NCBI GenBank assembly: GCA_963383645.1
Contig: OY726557.1
Coordinates: 153,507,201 to 153,571,200 of the forward strand
DNA: 64,000 nt
Direction of reading: 5' to 3'
From: Muscardinus avellanarius
Taxonomy: Eukaryota; Chordata; Mammalia; Rodentia; Gliridae
In this document: one piece after another, positions 36,519 to 47,757 of the stretch
How the letters are laid out: every line of letters begins with the position of its first letter
Numbering within the stretch: position 1 is the stretch's first letter
The notes under the pieces: model-generated
Told to the model about the DNA's origin: nothing
The model's database searches: none
Seen by the model: the letters and a program-made list of their open reading frames with translations, nothing else
Translations under genes and position numbers: made by a program

Positions 36519-36724
36519 TTTTTTTGCAGTACTGGGGATGGAAGCCAGGGGCATTCTAACTCTGAGCTACACCCCTACCCCTATTTTTTATTATTTATTT
36601 TGAAAGAGTCTCATTGAGTTGCAAAGGGCTTCACTAAGTAGCCGAGGATTTCCACGAACTGATATCCTCCTGTCTCAGCCTCCCAAATGCTGGGATTACA
36701 AGCATGAGCCACCACGTCTGACTT
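36519..36724 (-). mobile_element. B1-dID SINE
   Basis: TTTTTTGCAGTACTGGGGATGG to GAGCCACCACGTCTGAC. Flanked by similar GAGAATA-containing sequence (36502 and 36725), a probable but imperfect target duplication. Confidence 0.88.
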
Positions 36725-37238
36725 GAGAATACTTTTTTAATGGCTTTTAAAAATTGAGTATTAATTGTGGAACAAATATTTTTAAATCTTACATGAAAAA
36801 TTCCTACCTACTAAAAATTCCTTACTCTGATATAGGACAGCTAGTTCCTTCTTCCTTTACTTCCCCAAAGGATGCCCTGCATGCTATAGTTGCATGTTTT
36901 AGGGTAGCAGTGAATTGCAGTTTCTATGAGGTGAGGTCAGAGTCCTATTCTCACTTACTCTTCCAGTTTGACATAAAGTGTTTGCTCAATGCACATGTAC
37001 TGAACGAGTAGCCAAATGGCTAATGGAAATGAAATCATCTCAAGAGCAAGGAAAGCATTTCAATAGAATACCAGATTAGCAATAAAATTATGAATTCTGT
37101 GAAAATATTTAATGAAAGAGAACTATTAGATTTTCGTCAAATTACTATCTTTATATATTATTCACTATTAATACAATTTCAGATGCCTTTACTACATCTG
37201 TATTTAGTATTATTAAATAGATTTTCTTGCATTCATTT

Positions 37239-37242
<4 letters not shown>
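36725..37242. other. Unique sequence
   Basis: The plus-strand frame at 36754-37011 is open for 85 codons but has no splice sites, ATG context or domain to support it. Confidence 0.4.

Positions 37243-37282
<40 letters not shown>
37243..37282. repeat. (TG)n microsatellite on a SINE tail
   Basis: About 19 TG units followed by the SINE ID end. Confidence 0.95.
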
Positions 37283-37289
<7 letters not shown>

Positions 37290-37474
37290 CTAGAGATTGA
37301 ACCCAGAGGGATTCTACCTTTGCTCTACACTCCCAGTCCAATTTTATATTTTACTATTTGGAAACAGGGTCTCACTAGGTTGATAAGAGTGTCATTACTT
37401 GCTGAGGCTGTCTTGAACCTGCAATCCTTCTTTCTCAGTAGACAAATTATAGGTCTACGGCACTATGTCCAGCT
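37283..37474 (-). mobile_element. B1-dID SINE, diverged
   Basis: GAGATTGAACCCAGAGGGATTC to GCACTATGTCCAGCT. The AGCCTCCCAAGTACTGG block is deleted to AGTAGACAAATTATAGG. Confidence 0.82.
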
Positions 37475-38089
37475 TCATTCATTGTTGACACTTATTTTTA
37501 AGTGAGAATACTTGAAAAAAAAAAGCTTGAGAATCAGTCAAGATTTCTGCAGTGGAAACTTCACTTAAAATATATTAATGTTCAGTATTATCAATGTTAA
37601 AGTTGGAAAAAATTAAGATTCCACTGATAAAATACAGACATGGGCACAAATATATATATTTGCATATACATATATGCGTGTACATACATATGTGCATACA
37701 GTGTGTTTGAGTGGAATAGATCTATCTATATTTCTATCTAGCTAACCTAAAAGTTGTTTGCATGCTGAAATGAAAATACTCATAAAGTCTATAAATGTAA
37801 ATTATAATACTTTTTAAAACGGTTGTTAAACCTAATTCTGTCCTTGTTTTTTTTTTCTTTCACACATGCTATATACTAGATTTTTTCTTTCTTTCTTTTT
37901 TTATTTTTTTCAGAGGTATGTATTTAACCTAGGGTCTCACACATGCTAACTATGTATTCCTAAACATCATTATTAGCATCTAGCTGTTTTGGAAAGCTTT
38001 GGGTTTTTTGTTTGATAAAAAAAAAAAATACTATTGGATAGATGAATCGTTAGCACCATATACTTTTATATTTTTAAATTAATTAGGTA
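37475..38089. other. Unique sequence with TA-rich tracts
   Basis: Degenerate TATATA/TACATA at 37650-37700. 37890-37985 may be an old antisense tRNA-derived SINE (TATTTAACCTAGGGTCTCAC, ACATGCTAAC) but is too worn to name. Confidence 0.4.
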
Positions 38090-38104
38090 TTAACATTCAC
38101 TTCT

Positions 38105-38295
38105 TCTTTTTTTTTTTTTTTTGGTGGTACTGGGGTTCCTGGAAGCCCTTCTTCCTCCGGGCTACACTCCCAGTCCTATTTTATATTTTTGAAACAGGGT
38201 CTCTTACGCCAGCACGGCTGGCTTCGAACCTACGTGATCCTCCTGTCTCCGCCTCCCAAGCGCGGGGATTACAAGCGTGCGCCACCACGCCCGGC
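38105..38295 (-). mobile_element. CpG-rich B1-dID variant, young copy
   Basis: T-run tail, GGTACTGGGGTTCCTGGAAGCC, CTTACGCCAGCACGGCTGG and CCAAGCGCGGGGATTACAAGCG to CACCACGCCCGGC. It keeps more CpG than any other SINE here. Flanked by a perfect 15-bp duplication, TTAACATTCACTTCT at 38090-38104 and 38296-38310. Confidence 0.95.
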
Positions 38296-38310
38296 TTAAC
38301 ATTCACTTCT

Positions 38311-38814
38311 AAAACGACATAAAAACTCATTCTGAATAGTGTGGGGAACAGATATTTAATCAACTCAACTAGTTATTCACAAACTATCTAGATCTCAGAG
38401 GTTTTATATCATTCTGCATGATTTTCCATTGTTAAAGAACAATAAAAAAATCATAAATGAAAATGGTCATATTCAAAAAGCAGGATGTTTTACTCCGTAA
38501 TGTCATTGGAAAGGACAGAATATGCTTGTAGAAAGCAAAAAGATGTCATCACTCAAGGGCGAGTCTTTTTATGGCCAGGCATCACAGCAGTGGGATAGTA
38601 AAAACCACTCAGTGTGGCTACAGTAACGATCAGTTTGGATTGACTTAGCAACAGAGCATCTGCAGAGATTTAAGGGCTTGGCCACAATTCTCTTCTGATG
38701 GCTCTGCCAAAGCAGGGTCAATTTATTTCAAGTCTGTAGACATGATCCAAGCTAAAGTCATCCTTTCAAGAGATTATAAAATGTGTCCAAATAGAATTTC
38801 TTTAAAATGTAGCC
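38311..38814. other. Unique sequence, partly GC-balanced
   Basis: 38560-38760 (for instance GGCTACAGTAACGATCAG, GCAACAGAGCATCTGCAGAG) has no repeat signature and contains CpG. It is a candidate conserved non-coding element. Confidence 0.4.
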
Positions 38815-38971
38815 AGCATCTACTCCAGAAACTGGAACAGGAATATCATAAGTTTGAGACTAGCCTCAGAAAATTAATGAGACCCTGTCTCAAAAAACAA
38901 ACAAACAAACAAAAAAGATAAAAGAGCCGGGAATGTAATTCAGTGTGATAAAGCATCCCTGGGCTTATACT
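38815..38971 (+). mobile_element. Old B1-dID-like SINE
   Basis: AGTTTGAGACTAGCCTCAG, GAGACCCTGTCTCAAAAAACAAAC and GAGCCGGGAATGTAATTCAG remain. The 5' part is lost. Confidence 0.65.
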
Positions 38972-39152
38972 TGGGATTCGATCTAGCATCATTCTACCTC
39001 CAAGCTATACTACCATCATTTAATTTTTTTTAATTTGAAACTGGATCTCACTAGTCTTACTAAATTGTTGAGGCTGATTCTGAACCTGTGATCCTTCTTG
39101 TCTCAGCCTCCTAAGTACTGGTATTATGGTTGTACACCACCACAAATAGTTG
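38972..39152 (-). mobile_element. B1-dID SINE, head-to-tail with an older one
   Basis: TTGGGATTCGATCTAGCATC to GTACACCACCACAAATAG, abutting the previous copy in opposite orientation, so the pair forms an imperfect inverted repeat. Confidence 0.8.
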
Positions 39153-40788
39153 GTATTTTTTAAAGTGAGTTATTTTTCTATTTTTAAATGTTTGATTGTA
39201 ATGACTTTAATGTAGTAAAAGAATGCATATCTGGAAAGCAAATGTATCATGGATACATTTACTTTCCAGTTATGGAAAAATAACTGAGTTATTTTTCTGA
39301 TAGAACTGAAACCTTGTTCATCTATAAATTCAAAGAAAGGAATGCTTCTTAAAAACATGTGAAGTTATGTGTCACAGAAGATCAAAGATGATAATGCAGA
39401 GAATAAGGAGATAAAAACGATAATCATCAGGGAATGTCTACCTTAAGATTCCTTTTGGAATTCAGGAGTGAATGAAGGTTTCATGGCTTTCACTGAGTGA
39501 TATAAGGGTTTCTGTTCTTAACTGGTTTAGCAGAGAACACTTTTATTACTTTTATCAACTTATTAAAAATGTTGGCTTTAATCACTTCAAATTTTTCTAA
39601 CAGTTCATGAATTATAGGAACTATATAGACAAAAAGAGGAATGAGATAGCCTGAATAGATTGAATTTCATACCATAGGTATATTATGGGTATCAATTTGA
39701 AAGGTCTAACAAGAAAAGTTACAGTCAGACTGTGACTTAAATGTTGGCATGTAAATGAAATTTATGTTAGAAAGGTTCTAATTGTCAGACTTAAAGTAAC
39801 TATTACCAGTATTTTCATTGTACAGACAATAACATGATACATTAAAAAAGCCATTTGTTTTTCTATATGTAAGGGTAAGTGGTCTTGGGTATTATTTCAA
39901 AACCAATCCTTCAAAAATTTATTTCAATTCTAAAGTACCTTGCAGTAGTATTAAAATGCATAGAATATACAGTACAAATGACCTTAACATCCAAATACTT
40001 TGATGATGCCCAGGAAAGGATTTCTTATAACTTTCATAAATCAATTTAAAGAAAATACACAGTGGAAATTTTATTTTTGAAATCTTCAAGCTCATCAATT
40101 TGAGTAATATGACTCAAATTGGAAATGTTATATTCAATAATTTTGATTCCTATATTAAAAGAGAGATCATTTCATTGGGGATTTGAGCTCGTGTTCAGTC
40201 ATGGATACCTAGAATTTTCCTTTTATGCTAGGGTCTTTTACCTTTCAAAAGCCATGTCATCTTTGATAAATATTATAATATATGCCCCCCTTGAATGCAA
40301 ATTAAAATCAAGAGCTAACTGATGTGGCAGTATATCTTAGTGATCAAGGTCATTGGCTAGAGGGGCACACAAAGATCTTTTGGGATGTTTATAATGATCC
40401 ATTTCCCGATATAATTACTGATTGCACAGTGCTGTTCATTGCACAATGCTGTTCACTTGTGGCAATTTACCAAGCTGTACTTAATGATTTATATACCATT
40501 TAATATACACATTATATCTGTATGGAGATGTTTATTTATATTACTAAACAACTTCTAAAATCCCAAGACAACCCATTAAGCCAAATTAGATAAAGACTTG
40601 ATTATTTTCAAACTCTGTTCAGACCCAGTTCTTGTCTGTCTGGGTATGTGAGTCACAGATGTGGATGGGGTTATTGTACTTTTTCATACTATCTTATATA
40701 AAAGTGTTTTTAGACTTTTCCAAGTTTGGATATTATGAAATTCAACTCTCTTCAACTTAAGAGGTAATGTATTATTTAAAATGTATCA
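39153..40788. other. Unique sequence
   Basis: Contains a 17-bp tandem duplication at 40424-40457 (GCACAGTGCTGTTCATT then GCACAATGCTGTTCACT). No exon or repeat family recognised. Confidence 0.45.
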
Positions 40789-41035
40789 TGAAGTATGGTG
40801 GCGCACTCTTGAAATCCCAGTACTTGGGAGGTTGTGACAGTTGGATCACAGGTTTGCGGCCAGCCTCAGCTGCTTAGTAAGGCCTCTGCAAATTAGCGAG
40901 ACCCTGTTTCAAAATAAAGAATAAAAGAATAGGGCTGGGGTATAGCTAAGAGTTAGAATAGGGCTGGGATATAGCTAAGAGTTAGAATGCCCTGGGTTCA
41001 AGCCCCATTACTGTAATAAATAAATAAATAAATGT
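40789..41035 (+). mobile_element. B1-dID SINE with duplicated ID segment
   Basis: AAGTATGGTGGCGCACTC through AGACCCTGTTTCAAAATAAAG. A 29-bp unit of the ID half (AGAATAGGGCTGGG..TATAGCTAAGAGTT) occurs twice, 40926-40954 and 40955-40983, with one base difference. Tail (AAAT)n. Confidence 0.88.
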
Positions 41036-41877
41036 ATCATGATTTTCTAAAATGCAAAAACAATCTTGTTCACCTTCAAAAGTATCTTGAGACTTGGTTA
41101 TGAAAATAATTGTCCTTCACTAGACAAGGTTGTTTTCTTCGATCAAGTGTAGCTTCAGTATTAGCAAAATAGGCAGAATACATACTACATATCAGCCAAG
41201 TCAGCTGAATCAACCCAGAAATCAGTAGGGATTCTTAGAAGAATAAGTCAGAAGGAAATTCAAGAGATTTGGCTTTAGCATGAGTAACAAATGTTCAGAG
41301 AAGTATTTCATGACAGCTGAATGTCATTTCTACTTGAAAATTCAACACAAAACAAAAAAATATCTCTATCTTGAACTTGTATCATAATATACTGCAATAG
41401 ATGATGTGACTGAATAAATGTACTTTTAAGCCAAGCTGATTAAAGTCAATACTTTTAGAATCACTTGTATTTGTATCCCCAATGACTAAAACAGTGTCTC
41501 AGCTTATGCTGAAAGAAAAATGAAGTAATTAGTTCAGTAGAAAAATGTTTCTCAAAATGCCCAGAGTGATTCTTTATGACAATCACTGCATTGTTCAAAA
41601 CACTTGTAAGATGTTTCTGAGACTCAGTTATCACAAACTATTTTTCTTTCCTTTATTGAGTCTCCAAGTGCCTATCTTTTTTATGACAATTATCTCCAGA
41701 GTATTTTTCCCCAGACACTTTCAGGTAAAACAAAAGTGCATAAAATTTGAGGATACAATAAGTTAGAGTTGAAGAGCACTACTTCTCCTTCTTTGGAACT
41801 TTCCCAATATATAGAAGCTCTTCAGTGGCCATGTCTGTGAACTAGGACCATAAGTTTCTAATTAAGAAATTGGTTTA
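41036..41877. other. Unique AT-rich sequence
   Basis: No feature recognised. The plus-strand frame 41545-41766 has no supporting splice signals. Confidence 0.45.
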
Positions 41878-42007
41878 AATGAGGCACACTGGCACACACT
41901 TGTAATTGCATTATTTGAAAGGCTGAGACAGGAGAATTACAGGTTTGCAGGTAGCCTTAGCAAATAAGTGAAGCCCCTCTGCAACTTAATGAGACCCCGA
42001 TCAAATT
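41878..42007 (+). mobile_element. B1-dID SINE, B1 half only
   Basis: GAGGCACACTGGCACACACTTG to CTTAATGAGACCCCGATCAAAT. The ID half is missing. Confidence 0.75.
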
Positions 42008-42198
42008 AGAACATATTTTATTTTTAGTGGTATTGATATCATGATTATTAATGTTTTATCTATTTCATAAGGTAAATTTAAAAAATGAACTTGCTTTATT
42101 CATATTTAACATTCTCATTATAGGAAAGGGGAGGAAGAATTAGGTATCACTGGATTTGAAGTCTACTTAAAAAATTATAATTTAAAAAATAATATGAT

Positions 42199-42412
42199 AG
42201 CCTGTTGTGGTGACGCTTCTTTGTAATCCCAGTATTTGGGAGGCTGAGACAGGAAGAAAGAAGTTTGTGGCCAGCCTCACCACTTAGTGAGGACCTCTGA
42301 AACTTAGTAAGGCCCTGTTTCAAAATAAAGAATAAAAAATAAGGCTGGGGATGTAGCTCAGAGGTAGAATGCCCCTCAGTTCATTCCCTAGTACTGCAAT
42401 AATAATATCAAT
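42199..42412 (+). mobile_element. B1-dID SINE
   Basis: TAGCCTGTTGTGGTGACGC to CATTCCCTAGTACTGCAATAATAATATC, with an (AAT)-rich tail. Confidence 0.88.
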
Positions 42413-42689
42413 GATAATAATACTACTATTATATATTTCCTAGATTTTGCTTTATATTTTAAGTAGTTATGATAATGCCTAATACTCAGATATTCACGTT
42501 TTATCAAAAAACCTGGGGTTAGTTTGAGAAATCCGACATACAAGGTTTGGAGCAGGAAATTACAAAAAAAGAGCCTTGAATATTTTACTGTTTCATAATA
42601 TGAGGATATAACAAATGAAAAAAAAAAGGAACAAAAACACAGAGATTCCAGTTTAAAGAACTTTTCAACAGCTAATGCAAACAATTTAA

Positions 42690-43378
42690 GTATCAAAAAT
42701 ACTGCCTCATCAGTAATATAAATAACAATAAATGCTGTGAAGAATGTGGAAGGAAAGTAAATCTTATATGCTGTTGATAAAAAATAGAAATATATATTAG
42801 TGCAACCACAGTGGAAATTAGTATGGAGGTTTCATGAAAGACTAGGAAGGGAATCAACATATGACACAACTCTATTATGTATTAATTTATCAAAAAATAA
42901 TTAAAATAACAATACTATAGGATTTATACTCACATTTATAGCAGTGCAGTTCACAATAGCCAAGTTATAGAATGAACCTAAGTGTCTGTCAACATATGAA
43001 TAGACAAAGAAAATGTGGAATATATAAACAATGGAGATTTATCTAGCCATAAAAATAAAATTATGCCATTTGCAGGAGAAAGGATGGATCTTGACAGAAG
43101 CATGTAAAATTAAATAAGTCAGACTCAGAAAGTCAAGGGTCCTATGTTTTCTTTCATCTGTGAAAGTTAGAGAGAAAAGAGGGGACAGAGGGGATCTCAT
43201 AAAAACAGAAAGGAGACCAGCCGGGTAGAGAACAGAGGCAAGGGAAAGGGAAGAGGTAAGGCTAGAAGAGCTACTAGGGAATTAAATTGAACAATGTTTT
43301 ATACATAGGTCAATATGTCTCAGTGGACCTCAGTGTTATCTATAATTATTAATGTACCAATAAAAATAAAAAAGAATA
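42690..43378 (+). mobile_element. L1 3' end
   Basis: ACTGCCTCATCAGTAATATAAATAACAATAAATGCTG, GCAGTGCAGTTCACAATAGCC, CATTTGCAGGAGAAAGGATGG, a purine-rich 3' UTR, and an end AATGTACCAATAAAAATAAAA. Uninverted and 5'-truncated. Confidence 0.8.
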
Positions 43379-43886
43379 TTTCCAATAATGTATAATTTCA
43401 CATTGAATGAATAAAATCCACATGCTTATATTATATTAACATATAATTATGTTAATTATATTAGAGAAAAGAAAGTACTCTGAAACACAGAAATGCTAGG
43501 AACAATACAGTTAGAAAATTTTCTTTTTGTATTTCACAGTGTGATAACTAATGTAGGCAAATATAATCAATCAATACTAAAACTATTATATAAATGTTTA
43601 GGTTTAGAAAATTCATATAATTCCAAAATGATGCTCACTCATCACTTACCAATAAATCTTATAATTGATAGGTTTGGCATATTCCCTCTGACCTCAGTGG
43701 TCCAAACTTTGTGTCACCAATACAAAGACAAACTGACATCATGAACCACCACATTGGATTAAAATATGGTGCATCGTTCCATATATATCTTTACCAAAAT
43801 GTTCATATATTCAAAAGAAAATATCACAAAAATCCAAATTATGGAACAAGAAAATTGTCTTGAAATTCCTGAAACTAGAAACGTCA
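43379..43886. other. Unique AT-rich sequence
   Basis: Short L1-like wording at 43795-43830 (ATATCACAAAAATCCAAATTATGGAACAAG) may be a chance or old remnant. Confidence 0.4.
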
Positions 43887-44080
43887 GCTGAGGGGCACAG
43901 TGGCCTGTAATCCCACTTCTTGGGAGGCTAATATAGAAGGATTACAGGTGTGAGGACAGTGTGTGGTAACATAGCAAGAACATTTTAGAATAAATAAAAC
44001 AAGCTATGGTTGTAACTGAGGTCAAGTGTGCTTGTGTTCCATCCTTAGTACAACAACTAAAAAGAAAGAATGAAAAAGGA
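43887..44080 (+). mobile_element. B1-dID SINE, decayed
   Basis: AGCTGAGGGGCACAGTGGCC, CCACTTCTTGGGAGGCTAA, and a worn ID half (CTATGGTTGTAACTGAGGTC, GTTCCATCCTTAGTAC). Confidence 0.75.
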
Positions 44081-44097
44081 AAAAGAAAGTGAAGATA

Positions 44098-44370
44098 GCT
44101 GAGTGTAGTGGCATACACATGTAATTTAAGAACTTGAGATACTGAGACAGGAGGATCGCAGGTCTGTGGCCAGCCTCAGATACTTAGTGAGGCTCTCTGC
44201 AATTTAGTGAGACTCTGTTTCAAAATAAAGAATAAAAAAATAGGGCTAGGGGTGTAGATCAGCGGTAGAACGTCCCTGGGTTCCATCCCCAGTAATGCAA
44301 AAAATAATGATAATAATAATAAATAGGGCTAGGGGTATAGCTTGAAGGTAGAATGTCCCTGGGTTCTTTA
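44098..44370 (+). mobile_element. B1-dID SINE followed by a second ID half
   Basis: Complete dimer (CTGAGTGTAGTGGCATAC to CATCCCCAGTAATGCAAAAAATAATG), then after an (ATA)n stretch another ID monomer (44324-44366, TAGGGCTAGGGGTATAGCTTG, GTCCCTGGGTTC), giving a B1-ID-ID trimer or an ID half from a truncated insertion. Confidence 0.82.
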
Positions 44371-44734
44371 AAAGATTAATCAAGGGCAGGTAGATTATAC
44401 ATTAAAGACAAGTTAAGAAGTATGATGCCAAATTCATCATAATTTTGACTGACTGCTGTACTATGGCAGTTGAGGATTTCTCACAGTGGATTAAACATTC
44501 GGTGACATCATGTACTGCTGTTAAAAATCCTGCGAATACTAAGGCTGTTTTGTACATGTAGGAGATAGAGGAGAATGTCCTTGTTCTTAGGAGACATTTG
44601 CTGAAACATTAGACATTTATTTTTAAATTGCTCTAAAAAGATATGTTTTTAATATCCCTACCTATAATTATTTATGAAGATAGAGTAAATGTAGCAAAAT
44701 AATAACCAGTGAGTTTAAATAAGAGGTTGACTTT

Positions 44735-44935
44735 TCTCTGTAAAAGGACAGATGGTAAATATTTTAGATTTTGTGGCCCATATGGTCTTTGTCACAACTA
44801 TTCAACTCTGTCTTGTAGTGCAAATGCAGCCACAGACAATACATAAACGAAAGGACAAAGCTTTGTTCCAATAAAACTATCTACAAAAGCAGGTGACAAG
44901 CTGAAATTATCCATTTTAGTTTGCAGACTTCAGAG
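44735..44935 (+). mobile_element. MER5A hAT-Charlie DNA transposon remnant
   Basis: TTTCTCTGTAAAAGGACAGATGGTAAATATTTTAGATTTTGTGGCCCATATGGTCTTTG and CCAATAAAACTATCTACAAAAGCAGG (44741-44900) follow the MER5A consensus order closely. Non-autonomous, no transposase. Confidence 0.85.
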
Positions 44936-45717
44936 CCAAGTGAGTATTTACATGGATGTTCATTTTAATTTTACGTAGATCTGAAAATATTTCAGAACAA
45001 AACCTTCAGAAATAAAACATACTCTATTAAAAAGTGTTTATTTGTGATGTCATTACCATGGTGAGAGTGACAACAGTGTTAAATAAGAAGCCATGTCAAT
45101 CAACTTTATTTGTTGTAATATGATTGCCCTTTCCAGTAAGTTACGGAGAAGGTTAAAACCTACTTAGATCAAGGCCTTTAGAAAGAAAGAAAGAACAGCA
45201 ATACCAGAGAGAGCAGAGATTTGCAAGTGCTAAACTGCAATGTATTATGATGTAAGACTGCAATGTACCAAAAAAGTATATTTTAAAATCTGAATATTTC
45301 CTTAATCCTGATTTTTTTAAAAACTTAAAATTGCTATTGATGATTACAATAGAAAGGACTTTCCAGACAAAACGAAATGCAATTATTTCATTGTCAAACT
45401 TCAACTCATACAATTTAAATCCCTGTATATTATAAGTGTATATTATAGGAAACAAACTCCTATTATATATACACAGTATGAGAAGCCACTAGCCTTGTGT
45501 CAGTTAACAAACCAAAAGATATACCGCATGAATAGTAGCTTTCCTCTTGAAGATTTGTTTGCAATTAAGTTACTTTGGCAGATATAATTCAGACCTGAGA
45601 AGTCTGCCCTGTCACAGTCCTATACAGACAGACTCAGTCTGGCTGTCTTTCTTCATTTGCTCTTATTTAATATAATTTAGCTTTATCTTTACAAGTGATG
45701 CTTATTCTTATTCTTTG
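44936..45717. other. Unique sequence
   Basis: No feature recognised. The minus-strand frame 45153-45455 lacks splice signals and domains. Confidence 0.45.
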
Positions 45718-45731
45718 CTTACCTGTATTTT

Positions 45732-45938
45732 TCCCCTGCGGGTCTGAGGATGGAAACCAGAGGCATTTGACCTCTGATCTACACCCCATGCCCATTTTTT
45801 TATTCTTTATTTTGAAACAGGGTCTCACTGAGTTGCGAAGGGCCTCACTAAGTAGCTGAGGCTGCCTGCGAACCGTGATCCTCTTGTCTCAGCCTCCCAA
45901 ATGATGGGATTACAAGCGTGTGCCACCACACCCAGCAA
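45732..45938 (-). mobile_element. B1-dID SINE
   Basis: CCCCTGCGGGTCTGAGGATGG to GCCACCACACCCAGCAA. Flanked by CTTACCTGTATTTT at 45718-45731 and 45939-45952, a 14-bp target duplication. Confidence 0.93.
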
Positions 45939-45952
45939 CTTACCTGTATTTT

Positions 45953-46807
45953 AATACAGTTTAACAAAATAAAATGTATTTGTGGGAGGGATGGAAAGCT
46001 AAATAGGAAGAAATTAATGGATGGATAATAGATGATTAGATAGAGTATAAATAGATATAGGGGTTGATGTACTACCTGAAATAGAAAAAGAGCTAAAGAC
46101 AGAGTTAGAGACAGAGATACTTGTGAAATTTCTTAGAGAACAGCTATATTTGACTAATAGTGGAAAAAGGATGGGATTGATTCAGAGCATAGCAAGACCT
46201 AGAAAAGATGCCGGGGCACCTGAGGACACTGAATTTGATAAGGAGGCACTATTTCTCTTTACAAATTAGAAATGGATGGGAACTGAGGCAAACCTAAAGA
46301 GGTCATAGTGATTTTTTTGTTGTTGTTGTTTTAGAAAACTAAAATTGCTCTCATAAATGTCATTTAACTATAGAAAGATAAATTAATGCAGGTTTTAAAA
46401 ACACCTATTACAACAGGCATAACTTATGCATGAAAAATCTATTTTAAAGCACACTAAGCCCAATTCGATGATAAATTTGACAGGGAAACAATGAAGAAAG
46501 AAGTTAGATAAAAACGATGAGGATATTGACAAAAGTGTCAAAGAAACAGGAGTAATGTCTGGCAAAAGTAATGTGGCCTCAGGCTGCTGAAGTAAACCCA
46601 TCTGCATCCTCTTTGTTCAAAGTGTAGTCTTTTAATAGTGTGTATTTATTTTAAATATCAAATACAGTATATAATTTCAAGAAGTAGAATACAAAATAGA
46701 ACTTTTAAAATCCTCCCATTTCTACAACACTATTGTTCTCCTAAAGTGGAATTTGTTCCTACATTTATTTTACTTAGGACATAATATGTGATACAAAAAA
46801 ATGTGCC
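45953..46807. other. Unique sequence
   Basis: GATA-rich patch near 46010-46060 (GGATGGATAATAGATGATTAG). No gene feature. Confidence 0.45.
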
Positions 46808-47020
46808 TTTCTTTTTTCTTTTTGGTGATAGGGATTGAAACCTGGAGCATTATACCTCCAAACAATACCTCTAGCCCTTTTTAGTCCTTTGTTTTTTGAA
46901 TCAGGGTCTCACTAGTTGCTGAGAGTCTTACTAAGTTGATGACCCTGTCTCCAACCTGCAATTATTTCTTTGCGGCCTCCCAAGTACTAGAATTTCAGGC
47001 ATACACCATTGTAACTGACC
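46808..47020 (-). mobile_element. B1-dID SINE, diverged
   Basis: TTTTTGGTGATAGGGATTGAAACC to CATACACCATTGTAACTGACC. First of four antisense SINEs in 950 bases. Confidence 0.82.
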
Positions 47021-47145
47021 TTTTTCTTCTCCTCCCTTCTCCTTCTCCTTTTCTCTTTCTTTTTCTATAACCATTTAATTAAAAGGTCTGTTAATCCATT
47101 AATGGGGATGGAATTGTTCATTTATTTAAAATATATATATTGGGG

Positions 47146-47303
47146 GTTTTTTTTGTTTTGTTTTGTTTTGTTCTGTTTGAAACTGGTTTCACAAGGTTAC
47201 TGAGAGCCTCACTAAGTAGCCCAAACTGGAGTGTAACCTGTGATCCTCCTGTCTCAATCTCCCAAGTACTTGGATTACAGGTTTGTGCCACCATACCTGG
47301 CTA
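47146..47303 (-). mobile_element. SINE B1 half with (GTTTT)n tail
   Basis: GTTTTGTTTTGTTTTG then GAAACTGGTTTCACAAGGTTAC to GCCACCATACCTGGCT. No ID half, so this copy is 3'-shortened or derives from a B1-like monomer. Confidence 0.75.
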
Positions 47304-47341
47304 GCAATCTACATTTATGTTATTTACTTTTATTTTACTTT

Positions 47342-47542
47342 GTTTTTGTGGTACTAGGAATTGAACTGAGAGACATTATACCTCTTAGCTACACCCCCAG
47401 CCCTATTTTATTTTTATTTTGAAACAGGTTCTCACTAGGTTGATGAGTCTCACTATTTGCTGAGGCTGTCCTTGAACCTGCTATTTTCTTGTCTTAATCT
47501 CCCAAATACTCGGGTTACAGGCATGTGTCACTACACCCAGCA
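47342..47542 (-). mobile_element. B1-dID SINE
   Basis: TTTTTGTGGTACTAGGAATTGAAC to GTGTCACTACACCCAGCA. Confidence 0.87.
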
Positions 47543-47552
47543 TAAACTATAT

Positions 47553-47747
47553 ATATAGGTTTTTTTTGTGTGTGTGGTACTGGAGATGGAACCCTTCTAA
47601 CTCCAGGCTACACTTCCAGACCTATTTTATATATTTTATTTGGAAACAGGGTCTTTTAAGCCAGTAAGGCTGGCTTTGAACCTGCGTGATCCTCCTGTCT
47701 TCACCTCCCAAGCACGGGGATTACAAGCGTGCGCCACTATGCCCGGC
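47553..47747 (-). mobile_element. CpG-rich B1-dID variant
   Basis: GGTACTGGAGATGGAACCCTTC, CTTTTAAGCCAGTAAGGCTGG and AGCACGGGGATTACAAGCGTGCG to ATGCCCGGC. TAAACTATAT at 47543-47552 and 47748-47757 is a 10-bp duplication. Confidence 0.9.
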
Positions 47748-47757
47748 TAAACTATAT

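Noticed and set aside
36754..37011. 85-codon plus-strand open frame in unique sequence
   Set aside because: No ATG-context, splice-site or domain support; expected by chance in 64 kb.
42350..42400. tRNA-like A and B boxes in the ID half of SINEs, for example here
   Set aside because: These are the internal Pol III promoter remnants of ID-type SINEs. No cloverleaf with an anticodon arm forms.
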